Assembly: GCA_032622095.1 (NCBI GenBank)
Contig: CP136069.1
Location: forward strand, 121,758,126-121,822,125
From: Siphonodentalium dalli
Taxonomy: Eukaryota > Mollusca > Scaphopoda > Gadilida > Siphonodentaliidae
Length of the DNA: 64,000 bases
Direction of reading: 5' to 3'
Shown in pieces: positions 22,436 to 33,480 of the stretch. Position 1 is the stretch's first letter. Each line of letters begins with the position of its first letter. The position numbers and the translations under genes are program-made. The notes below the pieces were generated by a model. The model was not told the origin of the DNA and did not search any database. It was given only the letters and a program-made list of their open reading frames with translations.

Positions 22436-24536
22436 ATATACAGTATGTTGCCTATTTGTGGATTTGATTTTGATTTTAACCATTCCACTTCGGGCGCTAG
22501 ACTTTGCCGTCAAAATATATAACGTGTCTGGCATCACGCTTGCGGTGTTACACATAGTCGAATGAGTAATTAGTGTATTATATAGGCTATCACGCACACG
22601 AGAAATACTCGATAACTTCCGTGTTTGGTATGTGAGTTAGTAGCTATGTGTGACAGATGCGCACTATATCTGGCTCACTCCAAATGTCTTATGAGGGTTA
22701 TGGCCCTTGTTCTGTTTATAGACGTTTCAGGACCTTTAGCACAATGACTTGAAGAAACGTCAACCGATTCCATTCGTATACTATTTAGTATATACACACC
22801 AGCCAGTATAGGCATACCGTTCTTTCACAAGTGACACCTTTCGCATTGTGAATTACTACTGCTAAGAAGTATATAAGCTATATATTATAGCTATTATATT
22901 GTAGCTTATAGTAGTCGTAAATTTGTCCAACAGTCCAAAATCATTTTCGCAAACTTGACGACTACGAGTACATTTGTGAGAATATAGAGTCTTTCAAACT
23001 TCTTGCCACTCATAGTAAGGTTATATAATAATGCTTGCCATGATTACTTTGTACTTAACTATATTGTTATCGGGTCATAGTCAGTGTCAGGCGCGATGAT
23101 AGCATGTCAAGCTCGCGTGCCCATGCTTGGCTGCTGGGAATCCTAATTACCGATATGACAAAACAGCAACTGATAGGCAGATAGAATTCCGAGATATGGA
23201 AGACAACAGATGTGGAGAGAAAAGACAGAGTTACTGAAAACAAAACACAAAAGCATGAAGTAAACATGAAGTTTATGGAACGAAAAAAAGAAAAGAAACC
23301 ACACTAAGTAAGATATTTAGACCCATTAATAATTTATATACACATTATATGCTCGTTGCTCTATAAGTGATTTATCAATTTTAAATTTACCTTTTTAACT
23401 AATTTATACTATCGTTATATGTATTAGCCGACCGAGTTGTCAGTATTTGCAAAGGCCTGATTTGATAGTGCAATTAAATCACCCTGAAGAAAAAAAATTC
23501 AGACTTTGTAGATGAATATGTTTAGAACAACATACTAAAAGTCCTCCAAGAATCCGAGGTGAGCATTTTATGCAATAGCAATTTCAACGAGTTGCATATT
23601 TCAGTGAAATTAAAAAATATGAAAAATGGTCGGAGAGTGTTAAGATGGTCACTGTTTATCACAGTCAGTTATATTTTATTTATAATTATTGATTATGTGT
23701 GGCCTATAATTATTTTAAGGAAAAAAGGTATGCGCAACTTATGCCAAAAATAAGCCGAAATTGTAAAACAAGATCTCAAATTTCAATAAAAATTACAATT
23801 TGCAAAGAAATGTTTGGACCAATGAGACTTTATTATTGTTTATATGTATATTAGGCATTCATAATGTTGCCAAACCATTTTGAACTCGAACAGCTTGTCA
23901 TTTGTTTGAAATATCAACAATAACCGAATAAATTGTAAGAGGTGTAAAACTCATTTTCAAAATATTTCATTGTCTTAACAGCACGACATTAAGATTGTCG
24001 AATTAGCGAATAAAGAATATCGGTCGTATATTTAAATGTATTCTGACGATGGTTTAATGCGGCTATTATATCCGGTGGATTTAAACATTCTGTCGTTGAG
24101 CAATGGCGAATCGAAATTCAAATTGTGAGCAAACAACAGTCGTGTGCCTGTTTTAGGTCTCGGAACGACGGGACAATCACTATTCGACCAGTCTTGCGAT
24201 ATATTTCAACGGTGTAACTCTACAGTCAAATGTTACCTGACACGAGTTTTTGACAATGCTGGGAATCCCAACATACAACAAGCGGGATGAGAAATTCAAA
24301 ATACTATTTCATTAACAACATACTGACATATATCAGCACTTGTACCTAAATACCATATACCCAAATGATCATACATGCAATTGGTCTCTTAGCAAAATGT
24401 GCATAAAAACATTATAGTCTCGTCTTACCCACATTTAAATTGAACCGAAGTTTATGACATTCAAATTTGGGTGATTTGGGTACAAGCAGACTGAGGGTTG
24501 ACTAAACCCATCCTTTAACTCCAAAGACACTCTACG
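22436..24536. other. no gene recognised
   Basis: Low-complexity AT-rich sequence, including TATA/AGCTA runs near 22865-22915. A 64-codon frame at 23559-23753 (+) begins with GTG and has one hydrophobic stretch (SLFITVSYILFIIIDYVW) but no other support. I do not call it a gene. Confidence 0.45.
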
Positions 24537-24664
24537 CTGTTGGTACGCCGTATCCATATGGGATTTAACACTATACGCTGTTGGTACGCCGTATATGGGA
24601 TTTACGCCGTATACATATGGGATTTAACACTCTACGCTGTTGGTACACCGTATACATATGGGAT
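24537..24664. repeat. tandem repeat, about 3 imperfect units
   Basis: Units built from ACGCTGTTGGTACGCCGTAT and ACATATGGGATTTAACACT repeat with a period of 43-45 bp, including one partial unit missing the first block. A T run follows. Confidence 0.85.
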
Positions 24665-25265
24665 TTTTTTTTTTCAGAGATTGGTTTGGTTTGTTTGGAA
24701 TAATCGTGTTTTCAGCCAGATTAGGATGTTGTTATGAAAATCATAAGACACCACACACAATTTAACTGAAAGGTCACTCTGGTGCATCATGCAGGGAATA
24801 ACCAGCCCCCAGTAAGAAACTGACAAACTTGCATGAATTATTCAGAGATCCAGACTTAGTGTTTAACACCATATGGATATCAGAAAAATCTGCTTCTGTG
24901 ACAGTCGTGGTGTGAGAACTAGAGGGAAAGACAAACATCAACTTGAGATTTCAAACGTCCGGTAATCCGCAAAACAGATGTGGTAAACCACTTATAGCAT
25001 GCTCCACAAGTACTCTACATTATTCTTAAACTAAGCATTCAGCATTTAAGTCCACTGCATGATCATATCGACAAGTATATTGCTAACATGAAAAGGGAAT
25101 ATGTGCCAGTCCCTATATCAAATACTTCATGACAATCAGCAGCCATTCCAAGAGCCGTTCTTACAATTAAAGACATATCGTGAGCTCATTTCAGTGAATC
25201 CAACTGCATGGTAAGTCAGCACGCATGAACTTTACTAACACCAAACATGTAGCATTTAACTTCTA
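24665..25265. other. no gene recognised
   Basis: Plain AT-rich sequence up to the MITE at 25270. No open frame of note and no repeat structure that I can see. Confidence 0.4.
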
Positions 25266-25665
25266 TTAACCCTTTACCCAACAAACCGGCCAAAACCGGC
25301 CAAATAAAGCTTCAACAGCCTAAAATATCTTCGGTCTGTCTCAATAGAACCATACAAATATGGATATCATTGGAACCGGCTCCTTGACCACATTGTGATA
25401 GTTACAGTTATGCCCTGTGCCAATGCATTCTCTTATATATGCGAGTCGACCATAGGTCGCCTCGCATATATAAGAGAATGCATTGGCCTAAAACAAATCT
25501 TTTTTTAACACTTTTTACCATTTTTTCTTACATTCTTTAACAATTTTATAATTTTTAATGTGTTAAGCCAATGCATTCTCTTATATATGCGAGGCGACCT
25601 ATGGTCGACTCGCATATATAAGAGAATACATTGGCACAGGGCCGTTCTGTTGGGTAAAGGGTTAA
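25266..25665. mobile_element. TTAA-flanked 392-bp MITE, copy B
   Basis: Element 25270-25661 has perfect TTAA on both sides (25266-25269 and 25662-25665), termini CCCTTTACCC/GGGTAAAGGG and the same two opposed palindromes as copy A at 10325-10716. I count only three or four base differences over 392 bp, so both copies are young. Non-autonomous; the transposase that moved it (piggyBac- or Kolobok-like, from the TTAA target) is not in the window. Confidence 0.94.
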
Positions 25666-26189
25666 CGACAAAACCAACCACATCGATCGTACCATTTCAG
25701 AGAACACAACGACTCGGGACAACCTTATCGGCGATCAACAAAAATCATTGATTCCGCAAAAAAAAGTATTTAGGAAAACAATTGCTTGTTCCTAATTTGA
25801 ATATGAAATTTATGGGAGTAACCATTGTATTATATGCTAAGCCGCAAATAGTAGTATTTTTGCATCAGATAAAAACCGTTATCATCTAGTGAGATATCGA
25901 TATCTCACTCGTATGCATCCGCGTGATTTGGTTTCTTGACTGAATACTGTGCTAAAAGTTCCCGACTGTTCAGTTTGAACAAATTGTAATATGATTGTTT
26001 TTTGTTAAACCTATTATGATGTAAGCCCCTTTATCCCTCAACCAATCTGTCTGAAAAATAGAACTATTTTTTATGTGCACAAGCTCAATACCATGCCTGT
26101 GCTTGGGTATATATACACATCTTCACAGTTTATTCTTCTTTTGAGTTGAGCCATGGGCCAACTGAGAGGAGCAATTAATAAACAGAACA
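25666..26189. other. no gene recognised
   Basis: Unique-looking sequence; no open frame or repeat worth noting. Confidence 0.4.
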
Positions 26190-26312
26190 TCTACACTGTT
26201 TGGTTGGGTATGGTAATTATCTCACTCATCCAAAGCCATGCACTCGTGGAAATTAATTTTGTTTTGTCATCACTCATGAGATAATTCCCACATCCAACCA
26301 AAAAGTGTAGAT
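26190..26312. mobile_element. foldback hairpin, about 45-bp arms
   Basis: ATCTACACTGTTTGGTTGGG with AATTATCTCACTCAT on the left pairs with ATCACTCATGAGATAATT and CCAACCAAAAAGTGTAGAT on the right, around a loop of roughly 30 bp. Outer bases AATAAACAG and CTATTTATT extend the stem loosely. Non-coding. Confidence 0.75.
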
Positions 26313-27329
26313 ATCCTCTATTTATTCTCTATTCCCCCTTGATCACCCGGGCGAAGTGTTCAAAATCACGTTAAAGTATCTGCCTGTATGGGACTGACTT
26401 GCCATAACAGAAGACCTTAACTTCCTATAAAAGCTCATATCAACTGCATCTGTGCATATTCAGTGTGTTAGCGAGGTTGGATACAACGCACGTTTTTTTT
26501 GTTGCATTTATCGCTATCAGTAATCCATGGGCTATTTAATGTGGTGGTGAAGTAAATCATTATTATTTGAATGGCGGGAAATGAACAATACGCACTTTAT
26601 GGTGAACATTTTGGTGTTTCCCATTCCTGTCATGTGAAGTATTTGAGAATGTACCATCGGTATGTTGTTAATTTATGGCAGGTATACACATAAATTGCAA
26701 AATAAAGTTGGTCAGTTGTTTTATTTTGAATAGTATATTGCAACCTATCCAAGGTAGCAAAGAGCGTAACACCAGCAGTTGTTGACAATATCGATCACTC
26801 AACCCGCAAACTATTCAACCAATCCAATGTTCTTGGTAGGTCTGTAAGGTGCTTTGCTGTATAATATTTAATATTTTGAGTTACAATGAATAATATAAGA
26901 TTTCTGAATGTACGGTGGTCGTATTGGTTGCCATATAAAATAAACTTCAGCTGAATATACAAGTGGACAAGCTCTCATAAAGCGTATACATGTATATGGA
27001 TGAATTTGAATGAGAAACGTACTTCCTCTGGGTTATACGTGGGTTTTATGAGTGTATACATAGCAATAACACCTCCAAATTGTCAATTTGGGATCTTATC
27101 TAGATACATCACCAACTGTGTGTAAATATATTTGACCGTGTAATATATGTTTAGTTGACACTTAAACTACCCCAGTCACACTAAGAGGCTGACACAGAAG
27201 AGTAATAATTTTTCCATATTAACCAGCATCTTAGATTAGGTATCATTCATAAATTGTTGGTTTTAGTAAACTTTTGGTAATTTTGTAGTCGCTATTTTTA
27301 AGATAAAGTTTGAGCTATTGTCATGGGTT
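26313..27329. other. no gene recognised
   Basis: AT-rich sequence without a supported feature. Confidence 0.4.
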
Positions 27330-28320
27330 GGGGTCCGTTGTTCGTGTGTGCGTCCCACCTTACGTGCGTCAACAGTTTCCTGCGGCACGCCCTACGGGCC
27401 GCATCCCTCATCCGATCTTCACTAAACTGCATATGTAGATTCAGGGTGACCTATAGATGTGAGCTGTCGATTTTTTCCGAATTTCATTGAAAAATGTAGC
27501 CGCCAGCAAATTTGAATCTATCGGCACACCCTACACCCTATACAATATATATTTATGGCCGGATTATTTTTAACTTTTGCAGGCACGATTGTCATCACAC
27601 GTAGATGGATGGTAGCTATCGAATTTGAACATAACCAAATCCGATCACCACCAATCTTCATATAGATCTTCGGGGTGACCTCCAGATGGGAGCCTACTAT
27701 TTTGACCGAAATTTGTTGAAAAACATGGCCGCCAACGGCCATCTTGGAGTTTACTCTTCGGCACGCTCTACATGCCACATCTCATCCGATCGCCGCAAAA
27801 CTTCATATGGATCTTCGGGGTGACCTCTAGATGGGAGCGTCCTATTTTGACCGAAATGTGTTTAAAACATTGCCGTCAGCAGCCATCTTGGATTTAAAAT
27901 TTTAATCCATCGGCACACTCCGCAGCCCGCATATATTGGATAATTGATTTGAAAATTTAAACACATGTTTAGAGTCACCTTTAGATGGGAACTATCAAAT
28001 TTGAATAATTTTCAATGAAAAAAATGGCCGCCGGCAGCCATCTTGGATTTTACTCTTTGCATGTCTAAGTCTTTGGCACACCATACAGACCACACCCCTC
28101 ATCGAATGATCACCAATCTTCATTTGGATCTTCGAGGTGACTTCTAGATGGGAGCCGCCAATTTTGACGGAAATTCGTTGAAAAACAATGCCACCAGCGG
28201 CCATCTTGGCACTTACTCTGTGTATGACTAAATCCTTTGGCGCACCCTACAAACCATATCCCTCTCTCATTCATTAGCAGAACGTTCTATGGATCTTCAG
28301 CGTGACTTCTTCGTTTTCAT
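27330..28320. repeat. degenerate tandem repeat, about 5 units of 145-230 bp
   Basis: Blocks recur in order: CATATGGATCTTCGGGGTGA, CCTCTAGATGGGAGC, ATTTTGACCGAAAT, GGCCGCCAGCGGCCATCTTGG and CGGCACACCCTACA. The GGCCGCC/GCCATCTTGG word sits near 27496, 27727, 27871, 28026 and 28189. Short minus-strand open frames here are fragments of this repeat. Confidence 0.8.
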
Positions 28321-29377
28321 TTTTTCATTGCTCAGCAAAAAAATCACTCCTCCCCAGTTGATCTCCAGTGTCGTTGACACTTTCATTTTTATTTTCCGGA
28401 ACAAGGTACTCCCTGCTGGGCAATCCCATCCTATAATGCTATAGAATATGATAGAAATTATGCCTATTTGTGGTTACCATGTAGATATTTATATCAAAGT
28501 GAGTTTAAATTAGGGGCCATAATCTCAGAAAAAGGGGGGGGGTTACCCCCAAATTGCGTTATGGTCCAAAATTAGGGCTTTGTCCATTTTATATATAAAC
28601 AAATTGACTGGACCAATGAATTCTTCTCTTCATAGAAAAGTACCGCAGAATCACCATCAAACAAAAATTGGTCCCCAATTTTGTTAAGAGCCTAATAACG
28701 AGACGACTAATAGTAACCCAAATGCAATATTAATAATTTTTGGGAAAGGTTAAATTTATATTTGTATTATGTATGCAAGTATTGAACCAACTATAATGCT
28801 GTATGTTCGCAAGGTCAGCGAATTTTTTAAGACTAAACATGGGCTGAACAGGTGAATGTAATGCAAGTCTTTGGATACGGGGTTTAGTTTGAAAATACAT
28901 TGTGCAAAATAAAATTGGAAATTCATTTGTTCAGAGCATGGGAGTTCCGTAAATATCGTTTCTTTTTACAAATTCAGGTTTTTATAATCAAATATATATT
29001 ATTAACATCATTAAATACTAATTTTGTAAACTATACAACAAGGAAGTTTATATTCCACGAGTCTTCGCTAAAATATCGCTTAAGTATTGTGTGTGGAATC
29101 GTGTGAATACCAAAAACGTCGCGTAACTCAAAATGCTCACCTCCGATGTTTGGGGACTTTTTGTATAGTGTCTGTGATGCCATTTCTCACCAACAGACCA
29201 AACAACTCTTCAGTGGTATTTATGTCCTTGCTTTGCCTCGTTTTGGCCTAATGTTCCTGGACTATCATATTAGATTATACATATCAAAGCACCAATGTCT
29301 GATTAAATGTTGAGTTTTTCTTTTGTTTCTATTGGGATCTATCGTCGATTCAGCGGTTATGACGTCGGTACTAAGGG
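28321..29377. other. no gene recognised
   Basis: AT-rich sequence with a G run near 28533-28541. Open frame 28900-29106 (+) has no known motif. Confidence 0.4.
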
Positions 29378-29606
29378 TGCAATAAGCCCACACTGTGGGT
29401 CAGTTTCACCGGGTAATCCCCCCATTGCGCGTAGAAACCACATACCTACCGAAAGCGACAGCTAATATTGCCCTGATGCACAAAACAGGTGACCTTCCCC
29501 ATGCGTGTATCACACATGCATCCGCTGGATTAGAACCAGCTTCATCACCGCTGGACGACTCATTCTATCTAATGCGCCATACACCTTATTAACTGAGCCA
29601 CCCCGA
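29378..29606 (-). mobile_element. tRNA-derived SINE
   Basis: Read on the minus strand, GGGGTGGCTCAGTTAATAAGG (about 29604-29584) is a good Pol III box A. GGTTCTAATCC (29537-29527) is a near-consensus box B inside a T-arm-like hairpin GCTGG/CCAGC. The spacing is slightly longer than in a true tRNA, and there is no proper anticodon arm or acceptor pairing, so this is a SINE head, not a tRNA gene. The body continues to about 29378. I did not find an A-rich tail. Confidence 0.65.
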
Positions 29607-30216
29607 TACATGTTGAGTCACGAGCAGACACTCATAAATGTATATTGAGAGTAGAACGTATTTTTCAGTCCCAAATACTTCAATATCTTCCAGATCCGCA
29701 ATATAGTGCATGGCATATTGCCCTCGAGCATAAAAATTGGCCATTACTCAGCAACAATATTGGACATTTACAGAACTCCCATGCCCTGTAATCATCTTTG
29801 GTATAACCATACGCTAACTTTATTACAACGTCGTGACATGGGAGGAGGAAGATTGTTCCCTGCATTGTAATAAAGTAACGAAGTTATTCAAATATAAAAG
29901 GCGTCTTATTATATTAATTGCTCAAGAGAGTCCTTCCTATTTGTCATTCAACAAACTAATAAGAGCAACAATAATGCACCGGAGTTATATATGGTGGTTA
30001 TATGAACCGCATGTCTATCAAACTTAGTTAACGTTGTGTACAGGTCTCGCCCGAGATAACCCGTAGATAAGAGTTTTATTGAATGTTTACGGATACATTT
30101 TTCATTTCACTTGACACTTGTCTGTCAGTGTGAACTAGAAGTGAATGTCTAGTGAGTTCTAGAAGGATACTGTCTCCAGGTCAGTCAGAATATAACTCAA
30201 ACCGCTACAAGTTACG
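29607..30216. other. no gene recognised
   Basis: Nothing beyond short non-descript open frames. Confidence 0.4.
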
Positions 30217-30363
30217 TACAGTAATGCTCTAAGTAATCGACTTCTTAACCACAGCAGAATAATGGGTAACTTTTCAGGATTTAGTCGGAAATATGGCTTG
30301 TGGCCATTCATCGGAAACCTCTCACCTGTGGTTAATGAGTTGATTACTTAGAGCATTACTGTA
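30217..30363. mobile_element. foldback with 38-bp arms
   Basis: Left arm 30217-30254 (TACAGTAATGCTCTAAGTAA and onward) and right arm 30326-30363 pair with about two mismatches around a 71-bp loop. MITE-like, non-coding. Confidence 0.85.
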
Positions 30364-31009
30364 GCTATGGTTTCGTATATATAGGGGTGGTTATTTCCAA
30401 ATTGGTAATTTAATATTACCCCATCGCTTGTTATCCTATGGTAGTTTCATGCTTGAAAGTTCAAAGTGTCGTGATTTATACCCTGCGATTAATTAGTTCA
30501 GGCGAATTACACGTACGTACAATACAAGTACTGTATCACCTTCGTCTCAATCCGATGATCAAAATAGCTTAATAAATACACGACAAACATATAAATTCAT
30601 ATAATTTAAAAAGGATCCCTTCTGTTATTAGGCTCGTAACATTAATGATCGTTTTGTAGCAGTTTTTTCCTTATGATATGGTAACACGTAGGTCGTCTGT
30701 GTGCCCAGGTCACTGATTCCTTGTATTATACTTTAATTGCTTCGTATAACTATAGATGATCAAATGTTAAATTCTTATGAAAATTTATACTTTTCAATTG
30801 ATACAATGAGAATGTCCCTAGGTTTTTTTTCAATCTGGCCAATTTGTTCCAAATCTGGCTACGAACGCGTGGCCGTATAAAAAAAACTTGGCGTGAAATG
30901 AGACCTACGTTTAGATCGTGTCACAAAGCTATACTCTGGCTACGCCTGTAGCGATCATATTCTACGAGTTCAAAACCTGTGAACGTTTTGATCTTCTGTT
31001 GGGGAAATT
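30364..31009. other. no gene recognised; dispersed repeat at 30905-31030
   Basis: CTACTCTGGCTACRCC, then GTTCAAAACC and GGGAAATTTT around 30930-31015, is related to 37290-37400 in the same orientation, so both belong to one dispersed family. Confidence 0.5.
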
Positions 31010-31138
31010 TTAACATTATGGCAAAATAACGCAGGTAATACATTTCTTTGTTAACAATCTCGAGCTGGAACCTTCTCATACAGGAACAGGTATTATCCAA
31101 AGAATATATATACCTGCGTTATTTTGTCAATGTTATAA
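31010..31138. mobile_element. foldback with about 27-bp arms
   Basis: TAACATTATGGCAAAATAAC with GCAGGTA (31010-31036) pairs with TACCTGCGTTATTTTG and its tail near 31111-31137 around a loop of roughly 75 bp. Confidence 0.8.
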
Positions 31139-31177
31139 AGTTCTCTGTCAGAACACCAACACGTTCTCAGACTTTGG

Positions 31178-31294
31178 TGGAATATATCTGCGGCGTACCC
31201 AGAGTAGAGACTCATATGGAATATATCTGCGGCGTACCCAGAGTAGAGACTCATATGGAATATATCTGTGGCGTACCCAGAGTAGAGATTCATA
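31178..31294. repeat. 39-bp tandem repeat, 3 copies, open in both strands
   Basis: Units at 31178, 31217 and 31256 are nearly identical. Because 39 is divisible by 3, the plus strand reads a 13-residue repeat (EYICGVPRVETHM) and the minus strand is open as well. Two differences occur, both in the third unit. I regard it as a recent minisatellite, not a gene. Confidence 0.9.
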
Positions 31295-32139
31295 GCACGA
31301 TCTAACCTGCGTGTAGCTACCATCATCATAAACACTACACTGCCCTTCTAACGCTACATGTATTTTGTTCACCAAAAGCTTCTTTTCTCACAGGGCTGAA
31401 CGTTATATTTTGTCCCATCTGCCTTGCTATTCTGGGGTGTATATATCATTGGGCAGCTAATGCTCGAAACTGCAATTAAACCTTCATTAAAGGCTTGCCA
31501 ATATAATAAACTATGTCACATGTTATTTATCTTTACCTATGTTAGCTGTCGTTATGTGTTCTCGCAAACATATTTCGAGTATCCACGCTTGGTTAGCGAT
31601 TGCCGTAATCGTAGTTACACTGGGTCCGCGAGCATATAGCGTAATTATATCAACTGCAAATTTTTCATTGTTATTTCTTGCACTCTGAATGCGATACTTT
31701 CATCAATCCATGATATCATGATTCAGCATTCCAGCGCTGAAAAAAGCGAATGGGTAACCTTTCTAAGTACTAAGTTAATAAGTAATATTGGCCTGTTAAG
31801 ATTGTTGGATATAGCGATGGGTTGCTTCAGTAATGATAGTCAGGAATATTTTTTCAAAAAATAAATGTTCCATGTATAAAGCTACACATTGAAGCTCATT
31901 GAAAAGCTATATCCCGTAGCCAGTGCAGCAATTGGTTATTTTCTGAAAGCTAAAGCTCGTGGAATAGGGCAGACTTCTTTCAACATGAAACGTCCTAGAA
32001 AAACATATTTTCCCCCAAAAAAATTAATTTATGTAATATAATAAACCAACGGGCGTACTATATAGATACAGAGGATCTGCAACGAGTTATGTTGGGATAT
32101 AATATTTTATGAAACGAGTTTGATAAATTTGAATCAAAA
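31295..32139. other. no gene recognised
   Basis: No supported feature in this AT-rich stretch. Confidence 0.4.
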
Positions 32140-32336
32140 CGAGTATATGTGTTCTTGAATGTTTCATACACACAATGGTATTTTTTTCTCAAATCGCTCG
32201 GGTTAGCCGAACAGCGCGAAAATAACAACATTAAAAAAATAACGGTACTTTTTCGTAACGGCATCAGTTTTCCCTACTCGCATTATAGCAATTGAGCCGG
32301 ACCACCAGCATCATAGCATATTAGCAGGACCACTTG
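32140..32336 (-). mobile_element. half of the AGTGGTCCTGCTAAT TIR element, tip facing right
   Basis: GTTCTTGAATGTTTCATA, CGCTCGGGTTAGCC, AACGGTACTTTTTCGTAACG and CATATTAGCAGGACCACTT match the right half of the element at 16700-17197. The tip ends at about 32334 and directly abuts the satellite. Confidence 0.8.
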
Positions 32337-32339
32337 AGA

Positions 32340-33004
32340 AGGGGTGATATAGTGCGGCGATGTCTACCCGGTCGACGATCACGTACAAGAGCCGGCCTGA
32401 CTGTTGAGCCTCAATCGGTAAACTACCTGTTTGACGACCACGTGCAAGAGCCAGCCTGACTGTTGAGCCTCCATCGGTAATCTACCTGGTCGACGACCAC
32501 ATGCAATAGCCGGCCTGACTGTTGAGCCTCAATCGGTAAACTACCTGTTCGACTACCACATGCAATAGCCGGGCCTGACTGTTGAGCCTTAATCGGTAAA
32601 CTACCTGTTCGACGACCACATGCAATAGCCGGCCTGACTGTTGAGCCTCAATCGGTATACTACCTGTTCGACGACCACATGCAATAGCCGGCCTGACTGT
32701 TGAGCCTCAATCGGTATACTACCTGTTCGACGACCACATGCAATAGCCGGGCCTGACTGTTGAGCCTCAATCGGTATACTACCTGTTCGACGACCACATG
32801 CAATAGCCGGGCCTGACTGTTGAGCCTCAATCGGTAAACTACATGGTCGACTACCACATGCAATAGCCGGCCTGACTGTTGAGCCTCAATCGGTAAACTA
32901 CATGGTCGACGACCACATGCAATAGCCGGTCTGACTGTTGAGCCTCAATCGGTAAATAACCTGGTCGACGACCACGTGCAATAGCCGGGGCTGACTGTTG
33001 AGCC
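32340..33004. repeat. 59-60-bp satellite, about 11 copies
   Basis: Unit: TGACTGTTGAGCCTCAATCG, then GTAAACTACCTGTTCGACGA, then CCACATGCAATAGCCGGCC. Copies differ by a base or two, and by one extra G in GCCGGGCC that alternates the period between 59 and 60. The open frame on the minus strand is a by-product. Confidence 0.95.
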
Positions 33005-33267
33005 ATATGATATTATATAGTGTGTGTCGTGTGAGCGCTTATCGGCGTTAAGTCGTAAATGAACGGAAATCGATCTACTTGCTTGGTTATATCGAAGAGG
33101 ATCATAAATCTGCTGTGTTTAAACAAATGTGACCCGATCGGAACGCAGATAACCTCATTTCTATGAACAAACGGCAAACGAGCTTCGCGTTACACATTCA
33201 AACGACAGGTCGAGTGGGCATATCAGAGCACACCCTGCAGATAAAACACGTGTGTAACATAACCCTG
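33005..33267. other. spacer between satellite and second TIR half
   Basis: About 260 bp of non-repetitive sequence with no open frame; ends at the tip AAGTGGTCCTGCTAAT. Confidence 0.5.
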
Positions 33268-33480
33268 GTCAAGTGGTCCTGCTAATATGCTATGTTGCTG
33301 GTGGGTCCTGCTAAATTTCTATGATGCTGTTAAGGAAAGCTGATGCTGTAAACAAGTACCGTTATTTGTTTCTAAAGTTGCCATTTTCGCGGTTTCCGGT
33401 AAGCAGGAGCATATCTAAACAAAAGCAAAAATACAAAAAAGAAGCCATTAAGTGATTCAAACATTCAAAAACATATATAT
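33268..33480 (+). mobile_element. half of the AGTGGTCCTGCTAAT TIR element, tip facing left
   Basis: AAGTGGTCCTGCTAATATGC, AAGTACCGTTAT, TTTTCGCGGTTTCCGGTAA and ACATTCAAAAACATATAT match the left half of the element at 16700. With 32140-32336 it forms two tips that point at each other across the satellite, opposite to a normal element. Confidence 0.8.

Noticed and set aside
17484-22445. 8-9-bp target duplication as in classical Mutator elements
   Set aside because: Flanks compared by eye share only TATA next to the termini; no longer direct repeat is present.
29527-29604. Possible functional tRNA gene on the minus strand
   Set aside because: Box A and B are present but there is no proper anticodon arm or acceptor stem, and the repeat body continues; SINE is the better reading.
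32660-32863. 67-codon minus-strand frame with VVYRLRLNSQARLLH repeats
   Set aside because: Satellite artefact; unit lengths alternate 59 and 60, so the frame is not maintained across the array.
32340-33004. CRISPR-like array
   Set aside because: Units are contiguous with no unique spacers, in animal DNA; it is a satellite.
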